24,211 bases of DNA from NCBI GenBank assembly GCA_015494735.1, contig WGAQ01000176.1, positions 1-24,211 of the forward strand, given 5' to 3'. Shown in pieces: positions 7,631 through 14,881 of this stretch (position 1 is its first letter; the number at the start of each line of letters is the position of its first letter). Both the position numbers and the translations under genes were made by a program. The stretch comes from Caldifarciminota bacterium. GTDB lineage: Bacteria > Hydrothermota > Hydrothermia > LBFQ01 > DSFT01. Under the pieces are notes generated by a model. That model was given only the letters and a program-made list of their open reading frames with translations. It was not told where the DNA came from and made no database searches.

Positions 7631-7654
7631 CCCCGCCATCCGGCGGGGTTTTTT
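7631..7654 (+). terminator. Intrinsic terminator of rpsA with U tract
   Basis: Stem CCCCGCC / GGCGGGG with loop ATCC, then six T. It begins 8 nt after the rpsA stop. It is the only textbook rho-independent terminator I found in the window. Confidence 0.85.
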
Positions 7655-7664
7655 CCATAAGTAT

Positions 7665-7670
7665 TATAAT
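7665..7670 (+). promoter_or_regulatory. -10 box of mtaB
   Basis: Perfect TATAAT, 11 nt before the ATG at 7682, with a CT-rich spacer and no Shine-Dalgarno. The predicted leader is at most about 4 nt. It follows directly on the rpsA terminator. Confidence 0.65.
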
Positions 7671-7681
7671 TTTCGCTCCCC

Positions 7682-8923
7682 ATGAAGAAGGTCCACGTAA
7701 TAACCCTCGGCTGCAGGACCAACCTGTTCGATTCGGAATTCATCAAGTCCAATTTGAAGTTGAAGGGCATAGAGGAGACGGATAATCTGAGGGAGGCCGA
7801 CTACATCATCATCAATTCCTGCGCCGTGACGAAGAAGGCGGAAAGGGATTCCAGGAAAGCCCTGAACAGGGCCCTCCGGGAGAGGAAGGAGGGGGCACAG
7901 GTCATATTCACCGGATGCGTGGCCAGCATAAAGAGAATCGGGAAGGCGGACTTCGAGGGGACCCACCGGGATGTCCTGAAACTCTTCGACATACCTCCGG
8001 AGGAGGCCATACTCAGGGATTACACATCCAGAACGAGGGCCACGCTGAAGGTGCAGGAGGGGTGCAACTTCCAGTGCTCTTACTGCATCATACGCAGGGC
8101 AAGGGGACCCAGCAGGAGCAGACCCCTCCACGTCCTGCTGAAGGAACTGGAGATACTGAGGAGCAGGGGTTTCAGGGAGGTAATGATAACGGGGATTCAG
8201 GTGGGGGACTGGGGCAGGGAGTGGGGGCTGGACCTTCCGTATCTTCTCCAGGAGATGGTGAAGCGATATCCGGATATGATGTTCCGCCTCTCCTCCATAC
8301 TTCCGGCCCACGTGACGGACAGGCTCGTGAACCTTTACGAGAAATATCCCCGGAACCTCCTTCCCCACATGCACATCTCCCTCCAGTCGGCATCCAACAG
8401 GGTCCTGAGGGACATGAGGCGTCCCTATACCATCGAATTCTACGAGAGAACGGTGATGAAACTCCTGGAGAGGGTGGAGGATATGTCGGTGGGGACGGAC
8501 ATCATCGTGGGATTTCCCACGGAGACGGATGAGGATTTCATTGAGACCTACAGATTCGTGGAGCGCTTCCCCTTCTCCTACGTTCACGTGTTCGAATACT
8601 CTCCCCGCGAGGGCACCCCTGCCGCCGAAATGAAGCCCGCATTCCCGGATAGGGTGAAGAAAGAGAGGGTCAGGAGTCTGGTGGAGCTGGCCCGCTCCAG
8701 GACGCGGGCATTTTACGGGAGGTACGTCGGAAAGGAGATTCCCGTTCTGGTGGAGCAGAGGAAGGGGGATTACTGGCATGGGACTTCCCACAACTACATA
8801 AAGGTAAGGTTCCGCTCCGGAGAGGACCTCAGGGGGAAACTGGTTCGATTCAGGGGGGTTCGGGTTGGAGGGGACAGCAGGAGTCCCGTTCTGGAGGGAG
8901 ATGTGGTTGGGGTGGATTCCTGA
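7682..8923 (+). CDS. mtaB: tRNA t6A37 methylthiotransferase, MtaB type
   Basis: A radical-SAM methylthiotransferase of the MiaB/RimO superfamily, 413 residues. MtaB-type enzymes convert t6A at tRNA position 37 to ms2t6A. The N-terminal UPF0004 domain holds three cluster cysteines (C11 in GCRTN, C47 in NSCAVT, C79 in FTGCV); the radical-SAM cluster is CNFQCSYC (C128, C132, C135), followed by GIQVGDWG, HISLQSASNRVLRDMRRPY and VGTDIIVGFPTETDEDF. A C-terminal TRAM-like region completes it. GCRTN and the MRRPY motif favour MtaB over MiaB or RimO. It stands alone between its own promoter and a gap with weak hairpins. With Trm1 and ArgS it makes a small tRNA-biology theme. Confidence 0.9.
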   Translation: MKKVHVITLGCRTNLFDSEFIKSNLKLKGIEETDNLREADYIIINSCAVTKKAERDSRKALNRALRERKEGAQVIFTGCVASIKRIGKADFEGTHRDVLKLFDIPPEEAILRDYTSRTRATLKVQEGCNFQCSYCIIRRARGPSRSRPLHVLLKELEILRSRGFREVMITGIQVGDWGREWGLDLPYLLQEMVKRYPDMMFRLSSILPAHVTDRLVNLYEKYPRNLLPHMHISLQSASNRVLRDMRRPYTIEFYERTVMKLLERVEDMSVGTDIIVGFPTETDEDFIETYRFVERFPFSYVHVFEYSPREGTPAAEMKPAFPDRVKKERVRSLVELARSRTRAFYGRYVGKEIPVLVEQRKGDYWHGTSHNYIKVRFRSGEDLRGKLVRFRGVRVGGDSRSPVLEGDVVGVDS

Positions 8924-8928
8924 AGCTC

Positions 8929-9016
8929 ACCGGGAATCCGGTACCGGGAGGACTATTCCACAGTTCCAGGACCCCTGCATGGGTCTTCTCTTCGCTCCTC
9001 CTTTTTCTCCCGGGAG
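8929..9016. other. Intergenic gap with several small inverted repeats
   Basis: The 132-bp gap between mtaB and lpdA holds three small dyads: ACCGG-GAAT-CCGGT (8929-8942, 5 nt after the mtaB stop), GACCC/GGGTC (8970-8985) followed by a CT-rich run, and the palindrome CTCCCGGGAG (9007-9016). The first two may terminate mtaB transcription; the last lies upstream of the lpdA promoter. No gene is visible. Confidence 0.35.
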
Positions 9017-9043
9017 ATGCTCCTGTGGGGTATCCTCCAACTT

Positions 9044-9049
9044 TAACCT
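9044..9049 (+). promoter_or_regulatory. Candidate -10 box of lpdA
   Basis: TAACCT within CTTTAACCTT, 6 nt before the ATG at 9056. It is a poorer consensus match than the others, but position and the lack of a Shine-Dalgarno fit the window-wide pattern. It makes the out-of-frame ATG at 9052 irrelevant. Confidence 0.4.
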
Positions 9050-9055
9050 TTATGC

Positions 9056-10453
9056 ATGAAAGAGGTTCAACTGGCGATAATCGGTTCCGGTCCGGGTGGA
9101 TACGTGGCCGGTATAAGGGCGGGTCAGCTGGGATTAAAGGCGGTCGTAATTGAGAAGGAGGTTCTGGGGGGTGTGTGTCTCAACGTGGGGTGCATTCCCA
9201 CCAAAGCCCTCCTCCACGCCTCCCACGTTTACAGCGCTCCGGATGAGGCCAAGAGGATGGGCATCAGGTTCGCGGGCGTGGAGGTGGACCTGAAGAAACT
9301 CAATGCATGGAAGAAGGGCGTGGTGAAGCGCCTGGTGTCCGGTGTGGATTTCCTCCTGAAGAACAATGGGACGGAGGTCATATACGGAGAAGCCCGTCTT
9401 CTGGGTAAGAATGAGATTCTGGTGAAGGGGAAAGATGGAGAGGAGATTCGTATAAGGGCGGAGAATATAATACTGGCAACGGGCTCCAGACCCTCGTTCA
9501 TTCCCGGATTCGAGCCCGACCACGAGAGGATATGGGATTCCACCGATGCCCTCGAGATGAAGTTCATTCCCGACAGATTCCTGGTCATAGGGGCGGGGGC
9601 CGTGGGACTGGAATTCGCTTCCATCTACTCCAGATTTGGAAGCAGGGTCACCGTGGTGGAGATAATGGACCAGATCGTGCCGGGCTCGGATACGGAATCA
9701 GCCCGCATGCTGGAGAGGGCCCTCAAGAAGCAGGGAATTGAGATACTGACTTCCTCCAGAGTGCTCTCCCGGGAGGGGGATGGCCCCTTCAGGGTCACGA
9801 TAGAGTCCGGCGGGAAACAGGAGGTCAGGGAATTCGATGCCATCCTGGTGGCCACGGGCAGAAAGCCCAACACTCAGGGAATAGGTCTGGAGGAGGTGGG
9901 GGTGGAGCTGGATGAGAGGGGTTTCGTCCGGGTGAATGAGAAACTCCAGACCAGCGTGGAGAATATATACGCCATAGGGGACATCACCGGACCTCCTCTC
10001 CTGGCCCACAAGGCATCCCATCAGGGTATCGTGGCTGTCGAAATCATAGCAGGGCAGGAGAGTGCATACGATGTGAGGGCCATCCCGGCAGTGGTCTATA
10101 CCTATCCCGAATTCGCCATGGTGGGAATTACAGAGGAGGAGGCCAAGGAGAGGGGGCTGAATATAAGGGTGGGCAGGTTCCCCCTCACGGCCAACGGAAG
10201 GGCAATCGGGATGAATATGACGGATGGCTTTGCCAAGATAATCGCCGATGCGGAGACGGACGAAATCCTGGGAGTTCACATCGTGGCACCGGAAGCCAGC
10301 AGCATGATTGCGGAGGGGACACTGGCCATAGAGATGATGGCCACGGCGGAGGATGTGGGACTGACCGTTCACCCCCATCCCACCCTCAGCGAGATACTGA
10401 TGGAGGCTGCTGAGAATGTCCATCGCAGAGCAATCCACATTCTGAATAAGTAA
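9056..10453 (+). CDS. lpdA: Dihydrolipoyl dehydrogenase
   Basis: The FAD-dependent E3 enzyme that reoxidises dihydrolipoyl groups with NAD+ in 2-oxoacid dehydrogenases and the glycine cleavage system. In 465 residues it has the FAD-binding GSGPGGYVAG, the redox disulphide GGVCLNVGCIPTK (C41, C46), the NAD-binding GAGAVGLEFA, the second FAD motif YAIGDI, and the C-terminal active-site HPHPTLSE (His441, Glu446). All key residues are intact, so an active lipoamide dehydrogenase is expected rather than a mercuric or glutathione reductase. No E1, E2 or glycine-cleavage gene is nearby, so its partner complex is encoded elsewhere. It is a single-gene unit closed by a GC hairpin. Confidence 0.94.
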   Translation: MKEVQLAIIGSGPGGYVAGIRAGQLGLKAVVIEKEVLGGVCLNVGCIPTKALLHASHVYSAPDEAKRMGIRFAGVEVDLKKLNAWKKGVVKRLVSGVDFLLKNNGTEVIYGEARLLGKNEILVKGKDGEEIRIRAENIILATGSRPSFIPGFEPDHERIWDSTDALEMKFIPDRFLVIGAGAVGLEFASIYSRFGSRVTVVEIMDQIVPGSDTESARMLERALKKQGIEILTSSRVLSREGDGPFRVTIESGGKQEVREFDAILVATGRKPNTQGIGLEEVGVELDERGFVRVNEKLQTSVENIYAIGDITGPPLLAHKASHQGIVAVEIIAGQESAYDVRAIPAVVYTYPEFAMVGITEEEAKERGLNIRVGRFPLTANGRAIGMNMTDGFAKIIADAETDEILGVHIVAPEASSMIAEGTLAIEMMATAEDVGLTVHPHPTLSEILMEAAENVHRRAIHILNK

Positions 10454-10455
10454 AT

Positions 10456-10473
10456 TCGGGGGCTCTCCCCCGA
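10456..10473 (+). terminator. GC hairpin after lpdA, no U tract
   Basis: Perfect stem TCGGGGG / CCCCCGA with loop CTCT, beginning 3 nt after the lpdA stop. It is followed by C/T-rich sequence instead of a T run, and then by the next promoter. Confidence 0.6.
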
Positions 10474-10492
10474 CTCCTCCCCTCCGGGCGTG

Positions 10493-10498
10493 TAAAAT
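10493..10498 (+). promoter_or_regulatory. -10 box of the GT2 gene, leaderless
   Basis: TAAAAT, 6 nt before the GTG start at 10505. With usual geometry, transcription would begin on the start codon itself. Confidence 0.62.
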
Positions 10499-10504
10499 TA
10501 TTGC

Positions 10505-11230
10505 GTGCGAACGCTGGTGGTCATCCCCACTTACAACGAGAGGGATAACATAGAGAAATTGATTCAGGAAATTCACGAGCACGTGCCGGATGCCGATATA
10601 CTGGTGGTGGATGACAATTCCCCCGATGGGACCTGGAAACTGGTGGAGGAGATATCCCGCAGGGATCCGAGGGTCCACCTCATCAGGAGACCCGGCAAGA
10701 TGGGGCTGGGAACCGCCTACGTGGAGGGGTTCAAATGGGCCCTCGAGAGGGGTTACGACATCATCGTTCAGATGGATGCCGATTTCTCCCACAGTCCGGA
10801 GGACATACCCCGTCTCATAAAGGAAATCGAGAAGGGGGCCGATTTCGTCGTGGGCTCCAGATACAGGAATGGGGTCAACGTGGTCAACTGGCCCCTGAAA
10901 CGTCTCATGATTTCCTATTTTGCCAACGTGTATGCCAGATTCATGACCGGCGTTCCCATCAGGGACCTCACCGGTGGATTCAAGGCCTGGAGGCGGGAGG
11001 TTCTGGAGAGCATAGACCTGGACAACATTCGCTCCAATGGATACTCCTTCCAGATAGAGATGAATTTCAAGGCCTACAGGAAGGGCTTCAAACCCTCAGA
11101 AATCCCCATAATCTTCTACGAGAGGCGCTCTGGAAAATCCAAATTCAGCAGGGGCATCATACTGGAGGCGGCAATAATGGTTCTGCGCCTGGCGCTCAGG
11201 AGATTGATACCGCAGGGGAAAGGGAAATGA
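10505..11230 (+). CDS. Dolichol-phosphate-mannose-synthase-like GT2 glycosyltransferase
   Basis: A 241-residue GT-A fold enzyme closely resembling polyprenyl-phosphate mannose synthases (DPM1 type), which move mannose from GDP-mannose to a lipid phosphate on the inner face of the membrane. Visible motifs are IPTYNERDNI, VVDDNSPDGT (nucleotide binding, D36-D37), the metal-binding DADFSHSPED (from D91), VGSRYRNG, and DLTGGFKAWRR. The protein ends soon after the catalytic domain with an amphipathic Leu/Arg segment and has no C-terminal membrane domain, as in the soluble DPM1 forms. It starts with GTG just after a TAAAAT box. Its stop overlaps the start of a small unknown gene as ATGA. The sugar and lipid donor are inferred from the family. 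Confidence 0.85.
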   Translation: MRTLVVIPTYNERDNIEKLIQEIHEHVPDADILVVDDNSPDGTWKLVEEISRRDPRVHLIRRPGKMGLGTAYVEGFKWALERGYDIIVQMDADFSHSPEDIPRLIKEIEKGADFVVGSRYRNGVNVVNWPLKRLMISYFANVYARFMTGVPIRDLTGGFKAWRREVLESIDLDNIRSNGYSFQIEMNFKAYRKGFKPSEIPIIFYERRSGKSKFSRGIILEAAIMVLRLALRRLIPQGKGK

Positions 11231-11592
11231 ATCTGGAACTGGAAGAGGACTTCGTCAACGCACTCATATCTGAGATGATTATGCCCCGATTGAGGGAAAA
11301 GGGTTTCCGCAGTCTTCGGCTCGCCTTCGAATCGGGAAGGATAATCGTCAGGGGGGTATGGTTCCTCGTGCCCTTCTCCATACCCTTCAGACTGGTGAGT
11401 TTCTCCGGCCGGAATGTCCACTTCTCCGTGGATGGTCCCCTGGGTATCGTGTCGGCCCTCATAAGCGTGCGGGAGTCCCTCTTCACCATGAAGGGGGGAG
11501 TGATTTCCATAGATTTGTCCGGCATGGATATTCCCGGAAGGATAAGGAATATACGCATCGGAGGGGGTCGTCTCCGAATCCTCATCAGGTGA
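11227..11592 (+). CDS. Unknown 121-residue protein coupled to the GT2 gene
   Basis: The ATG overlaps the glycosyltransferase stop as ATGA, and a purine-rich AGGGGAAAGGG lies upstream, so it is co-translated with that gene. The N-terminal 30 residues are acidic and helical; the rest alternates as beta-strands (GRIIVRGVWFLVPFSIPFRL, then VISIDLSGMDIPG, then IRIGGGRLRILIR). It has no signal peptide, Cys or obvious catalytic motif. The strand-rich pattern recalls lipid-binding or DUF2993-like proteins, but I cannot assign a family. Coupling to a membrane-lipid glycosyltransferase suggests an envelope role, by inference only. Confidence 0.75.
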   Translation: MNLELEEDFVNALISEMIMPRLREKGFRSLRLAFESGRIIVRGVWFLVPFSIPFRLVSFSGRNVHFSVDGPLGIVSALISVRESLFTMKGGVISIDLSGMDIPGRIRNIRIGGGRLRILIR

Positions 11593-11614
11593 TAAATTCC
11601 ACACGCACTTTATC
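11591..11614. promoter_or_regulatory. Inverted repeat upstream of the copper-type ATPase
   Basis: GATAAA and TTTATC separated by 12 bp, about 40 bp upstream of the -10 box of the ATPase gene. A further TTAAAATT follows at about 11615-11622 and might be a second promoter. The repeat is short, so an operator role is only a suggestion. Confidence 0.3.
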
Positions 11615-11653
11615 TTAAAATTCACTTCCTGCGCCGATTATAGGGTCCTGGAA

Positions 11654-11659
11654 TAAAAT
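11654..11659 (+). promoter_or_regulatory. -10 box of the P1B ATPase gene, leaderless
   Basis: TAAAAT, 6 nt before the ATG at 11666, with no Shine-Dalgarno. Confidence 0.62.
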
Positions 11660-11665
11660 TATAAC

Positions 11666-13981
11666 ATGCCTGTAAAAACGATACAGGTGCCTGTCAGGGG
11701 CATGACCTGTGTGAACTGCGCCAGAACGGTGAAATCAACCTTCGAATCCTTTGGAGCCCGGGAAGTTGAGGTTAATCTGTCGTCGGATATCGTGGAGGTT
11801 AAGGCGGATTCCCTGGACTGGAAGGGCCTGATGAAGGAATTGAGGGAATACGGATACGAGCCGGCACTGGAGGAAGCGAGGCTTCTCATAACCGATGTGG
11901 AGGGTCCGGATGATGCTTCCCGCGCTATGTATCTCCTTCGCTCCCTCGATGGGGTGGTTCTCGCGGAGGAGGGAACCGATGGGGTTCTGAGGGTGGTTTT
12001 CTCCCCGCTCCAGCTGGAGAGGGGCGATATTGTGAGGGCGGTGCGCAGAGCCGGCTTCCGATGCAGGTTGCTTTCACGGGATGAGGATGCCCTTTCTGCC
12101 AGGGAGGACGAGGAGAGGAGGCACCTCAGACAGATGAAGAAGCGCATGGTGTCCTCCATAATCCTTTCCATACCCCTGCTCATCGCCCACCTGGGTTTCC
12201 ATATAAGTCCCCTGATTCAATTGATGCTGGCTGCTCCGATACAATTCGGCCCCGGATGGTACTTCATCGTCAATGGATGGAGGGCTCTCAGGAAGGGAAA
12301 TCCGGATATGAATGTCCTCATAGCGACCGGAACCCTGTCCGGTTTCTTCGGCTCCCTCCTCCATTTCGTCAATCCGTCGATATTCCAGCACGTCTATTTC
12401 GAAACCTCCGCCCTGATTATCACTATAGTTCTGATTGGCAAGTATCTGGAGGCGAGGGCAAAGCACATGACCACCTCCGCCCTCAGGCGCCTCATGTCCC
12501 TGAGACCCCCTGTTGCCATCGTGGAGAGGGGAGGGAGTCTGGAGGAGGTACCCGTGGAGGAACTGGCAGAGGGGGATGTATTCGTGCTGAAGGCCGGTAT
12601 GAGGGTTCCGTCCGATGGGCGAATCGTGGAGGGGGAAGGATATTTCGATGAGTCATCCATCCGGGGAGAGCCCATCCCCGTCCGGAAGGGAGTCGGGGAT
12701 GAGATAATCGGCGGGAGCATAATGGTCAGGGGATACGCGAAGGCCGTGGCGGAGAGGGTGGGCTCCGAAACCCTCGTAAGCCAGATAGTGAAACTGGTCA
12801 GGGAGGGGCAGTTCAAAAAGGCCCGATTCCAGTCCATCGCCGACAGGATATCCGGTGTGTTCGTGCAGGTGGTGGTGGGAATCGCCATCGCCGTTTTCTT
12901 CCTCTGGCTTGCCCTGGGGCCCTCCCCCCGGCTCGAATATGCCCTCCTGGCGGCGGTCTCTGTTCTCGTGGTTGCATGCCCCTGCGCCATAGGGATAGCC
13001 ATTCCATCCGTGGTTGCCGTCGCTATGGGAAGGGGAGCATCCCTGGGCATGGTGATACGCAATTCCTCTGCCCTGGAAAAGGGAGGAGAAGTGGATACGG
13101 TGGTCTTCGATAAGACGGGGACCCTCACGGAGGGTAAACCGGTGCTGGTTTCCCGGATTCCCCGGGAGCACCTGAAGTATCTGGCATCCATAGAGAGCAC
13201 ATCCGACCACCCCGTTGCCCGTGCCATAGTGGAAGCGTACGACGGTCCCCTGCTCCCCGTGGAGGAAGTGAAGGTGCACGAGGGGATGGGAATCGAGGGG
13301 GTGGTGGGCGGAAGGAGGGTGTTGATAGGGAATCCCGCCCTCTTCAGGTTCCTTTCTGTGGATGTTCCCGTTTCCGATGGCCTGCTCTACTTCGTGGAGG
13401 GAGTGGGGAGTGGCAGCCTGAAGGTTAGGGACAGGATAAGGGAGGAGGCTCCCGATGTCGTGAGGATGCTTAAGTCCATGGGGCTCGGGGTCTATATCCT
13501 GAGCGGGGATTCGGAGGAGAATGTCAGGGAAGTGGCCGGGGCCCTGGATGTGGATGGATACTTTCACTCTGCTCTGCCTCAGGATAAGGTGGCCATACTG
13601 GAGGAGATGAAGGCCAGGGGGCTGAAGGTGGCCTTCGTGGGGGATGGGATAAACGATGCGGCAGTCCTTTCCCATGCGGACCTGGGCATTGCGGCTGGAG
13701 GGGCAAGCGATATAGCGCGGGAGTCGGGGGATGTGATTCTATTGAGGGACGATTTGAGGGGGGTTGTGGATGCCATAAGGCTTTGCAGGGCATCTCTCAG
13801 GAGAATCAGGTGGAATCTCTTCTGGACCTTCGCATACAATGTCCTGCTGATTCCCATGGCCGGGGGAGTCTTCTACCTTCTGACGGGCAGGATGTTCGAC
13901 CCCGTGTGGTCTGCGGTGGCGATGGGCCTCTCCGATGTATCCGTTATCGGCAATGCCCTCCTCCTGTACAGGTTCCGGTAA
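11666..13981 (+). CDS. copA: P1B-type heavy-metal ATPase, copper-exporter-like
   Basis: A 771-residue metal pump. In order: an N-terminal HMA domain with GMTCVNC (C15, C18); a second HMA-like segment at about 72-140 lacking its CxxC; about eight membrane helices; the actuator motif (SSIRGEP, E335); the intramembrane CPC (C438, C440); the phosphorylation site DKTGTLTEGKP (D482); the SDHP motif (H515, P516) typical of P1B pumps; and GDGINDAAVL. Copper pumps also use Tyr-Asn in helix 7 (Y724, N725, present) and Met plus Ser in helix 8. Here M753 is present, but the Ser position is Asp757 (MGLSDVSV). CPC with the YN motif indicates Cu(I), but the Asp makes metal specificity less certain. The actuator TGE reads RGE; the essential Glu is kept. 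No chaperone or regulator gene is adjacent. Confidence 0.9.
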   Translation: MPVKTIQVPVRGMTCVNCARTVKSTFESFGAREVEVNLSSDIVEVKADSLDWKGLMKELREYGYEPALEEARLLITDVEGPDDASRAMYLLRSLDGVVLAEEGTDGVLRVVFSPLQLERGDIVRAVRRAGFRCRLLSRDEDALSAREDEERRHLRQMKKRMVSSIILSIPLLIAHLGFHISPLIQLMLAAPIQFGPGWYFIVNGWRALRKGNPDMNVLIATGTLSGFFGSLLHFVNPSIFQHVYFETSALIITIVLIGKYLEARAKHMTTSALRRLMSLRPPVAIVERGGSLEEVPVEELAEGDVFVLKAGMRVPSDGRIVEGEGYFDESSIRGEPIPVRKGVGDEIIGGSIMVRGYAKAVAERVGSETLVSQIVKLVREGQFKKARFQSIADRISGVFVQVVVGIAIAVFFLWLALGPSPRLEYALLAAVSVLVVACPCAIGIAIPSVVAVAMGRGASLGMVIRNSSALEKGGEVDTVVFDKTGTLTEGKPVLVSRIPREHLKYLASIESTSDHPVARAIVEAYDGPLLPVEEVKVHEGMGIEGVVGGRRVLIGNPALFRFLSVDVPVSDGLLYFVEGVGSGSLKVRDRIREEAPDVVRMLKSMGLGVYILSGDSEENVREVAGALDVDGYFHSALPQDKVAILEEMKARGLKVAFVGDGINDAAVLSHADLGIAAGGASDIARESGDVILLRDDLRGVVDAIRLCRASLRRIRWNLFWTFAYNVLLIPMAGGVFYLLTGRMFDPVWSAVAMGLSDVSVIGNALLLYRFR

Positions 13982-13986
13982 TGCTG

Positions 13987-13992
13987 TAAAAT
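13987..13992 (+). promoter_or_regulatory. -10 box of the YkvA-like gene
   Basis: TAAAAT, 7 nt before the ATG at 14000, in a gap of only 18 bp after the ATPase stop. Any -35 contact would lie inside the ATPase gene. Confidence 0.58.
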
Positions 13993-13999
13993 TCGGGGG

Positions 14000-14449
14000 A
14001 TGAACAGGGAGTTGCTCCTGAAAGTGGAGGAGTGGTTCCGAAAGAATGTGGGCAAATTCGGCATCGACGACCTGGACCATATTCTGGATAAATCGGCCCG
14101 CATCCTGGAAAAGGTCCTTTCGAACGAAACCTTCTCCCGGGAAATCCACAGGGTCAGGATTCTCGTTCGCATGCTGGACGATTACAGGAGCGGACACTAC
14201 GGGGAGGTTCCATGGAACACCGTGGCGGCCATAGGGGTTGCCCTTCTGTACATCCTGATTCCCATCGATATAATCCCCGATATAATACCGGTCATTGGAT
14301 TTACCGATGACCTGGCCATGCTCCTGTTCGTCTGGAAGATGGTCATGAGGGACGTGAGGGAATACGTCCGCTGGAAGTGTTCTCAGGATATGGTGGACAG
14401 CGCCTTCAGGGAACTGGCCATGAGGGTATTCGATGAGGACCTTTGCTGA
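14000..14449 (+). CDS. YkvA / DUF1232 family membrane protein
   Basis: A 149-residue protein with the DUF1232 signature in its middle, ALLYILIPIDIIPDIIPVIG followed by FTDDLAML, which forms a short membrane hairpin. The N-terminal about 70 residues are charged and helical, and the C-terminus is a charged helix ending in Cys. The family is widespread in bacteria and has no settled function. It has its own -10 box immediately after the P1B ATPase, so co-regulation with that pump is possible but not shown. The 90-odd bases after it hold an inverted repeat belonging to the next promoter. Confidence 0.85.
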   Translation: MNRELLLKVEEWFRKNVGKFGIDDLDHILDKSARILEKVLSNETFSREIHRVRILVRMLDDYRSGHYGEVPWNTVAAIGVALLYILIPIDIIPDIIPVIGFTDDLAMLLFVWKMVMRDVREYVRWKCSQDMVDSAFRELAMRVFDEDLC

Positions 14450-14491
14450 TTTCCATTTTACTTTTCAGTGAACGGATTTAACCTGCGGCTT

Positions 14492-14528
14492 CTGTGAAAA
14501 CTGCCCTCATATTCTGCCTTTTTCACAG
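14492..14528. promoter_or_regulatory. Perfect 9-bp inverted repeat before the ATPase-F-like gene
   Basis: CTGTGAAAA (14492-14500) and TTTTCACAG (14520-14528), separated by 19 bp. The repeat ends 11 bp before the -10 box of the next gene, so its downstream arm covers the -35 zone. It could be an operator with two half-sites or a long-loop hairpin at the end of the YkvA-like transcript. The arm spacing, with centres 28 bp apart, is close to three helical turns. Confidence 0.45.
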
Positions 14529-14539
14529 CCCTTCCCCTT

Positions 14540-14545
14540 TAAAAT
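14540..14545 (+). promoter_or_regulatory. -10 box of the ATPase-F-like / deoA operon
   Basis: TAAAAT inside TTTAAAATTT, 9 nt before ATG 14555. It rules out ATG 14549, which would lie only 3 nt after the box and upstream of the expected transcript start. Confidence 0.6.
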
Positions 14546-14554
14546 TTGATGGTC

Positions 14555-14881
14555 ATGAAGCAGAAGGTTCTTGCCATTGCTCATCCTCAGTTTAAGGCGG
14601 GTTTTCTTCTTGCTGGAGTGGATTTCTGGGAGGTGGACGACCCGGAGAAGGTCAGGAAGATGGTGAGGAAGGCTCTGGAGAGCGGGGAGTATGGGGTAAT
14701 TCTCGTGGAGGATGATTTCGAGCCCTATCTGGACTACAGGACCAAGAATCTCATATATCAGAGCGTAAATCCCATATTTTTCTTCGTGAATTTGAATCCG
14801 GAGCACAAGGTTTCCGTGGAGGAGCAGATAAGGGAAATCGTGAGAAGGGCCATTGGTTTCGAATTGAATGTGAAAACATGA
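14555..14881 (+). CDS. V/A-type ATPase subunit F-like protein, orphan
   Basis: A 108-residue protein resembling subunit F of V/A-type ATPases: a short N-terminal strand (KVLAIAHPQF), FLLAGVDFWEV, DPEKVRKMVRKALES, the strand GVILVEDDF, a middle helix, and the C-terminal VEEQIREIVRRAIGFEL where the family has an Arg-rich terminal helix. In the rotary enzyme subunit F sits on the central stalk. No other V/A-ATPase subunit is in the window, and it is coupled by ATGA to a nucleoside phosphorylase. It may be a relocated subunit or a paralogue with another task. The start was chosen by the -10 spacing. Assignment is by pattern only. Confidence 0.55.
   Translation: MKQKVLAIAHPQFKAGFLLAGVDFWEVDDPEKVRKMVRKALESGEYGVILVEDDFEPYLDYRTKNLIYQSVNPIFFFVNLNPEHKVSVEEQIREIVRRAIGFELNVKT

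Noticed and set aside
5787..7658. A 623-codon open frame on the minus strand across rpsA
   Set aside because: It is the antisense shadow of rpsA: Leu/His/Asp-rich composition, no motifs, and the plus strand encodes six clear S1 domains.
9056..10453. Mercuric or glutathione reductase instead of lipoamide dehydrogenase
   Set aside because: It lacks the extra N-terminal HMA and C-terminal Cys pair of MerA, and the motif spacing and HPHPTLSE end fit lipoamide dehydrogenase.
14549..14551. ATG 14549 as the start of the ATPase-F-like gene
   Set aside because: Only 3 nt after the -10 box, so it would lie upstream of the expected transcript start; ATG 14555 fits the window-wide spacing.
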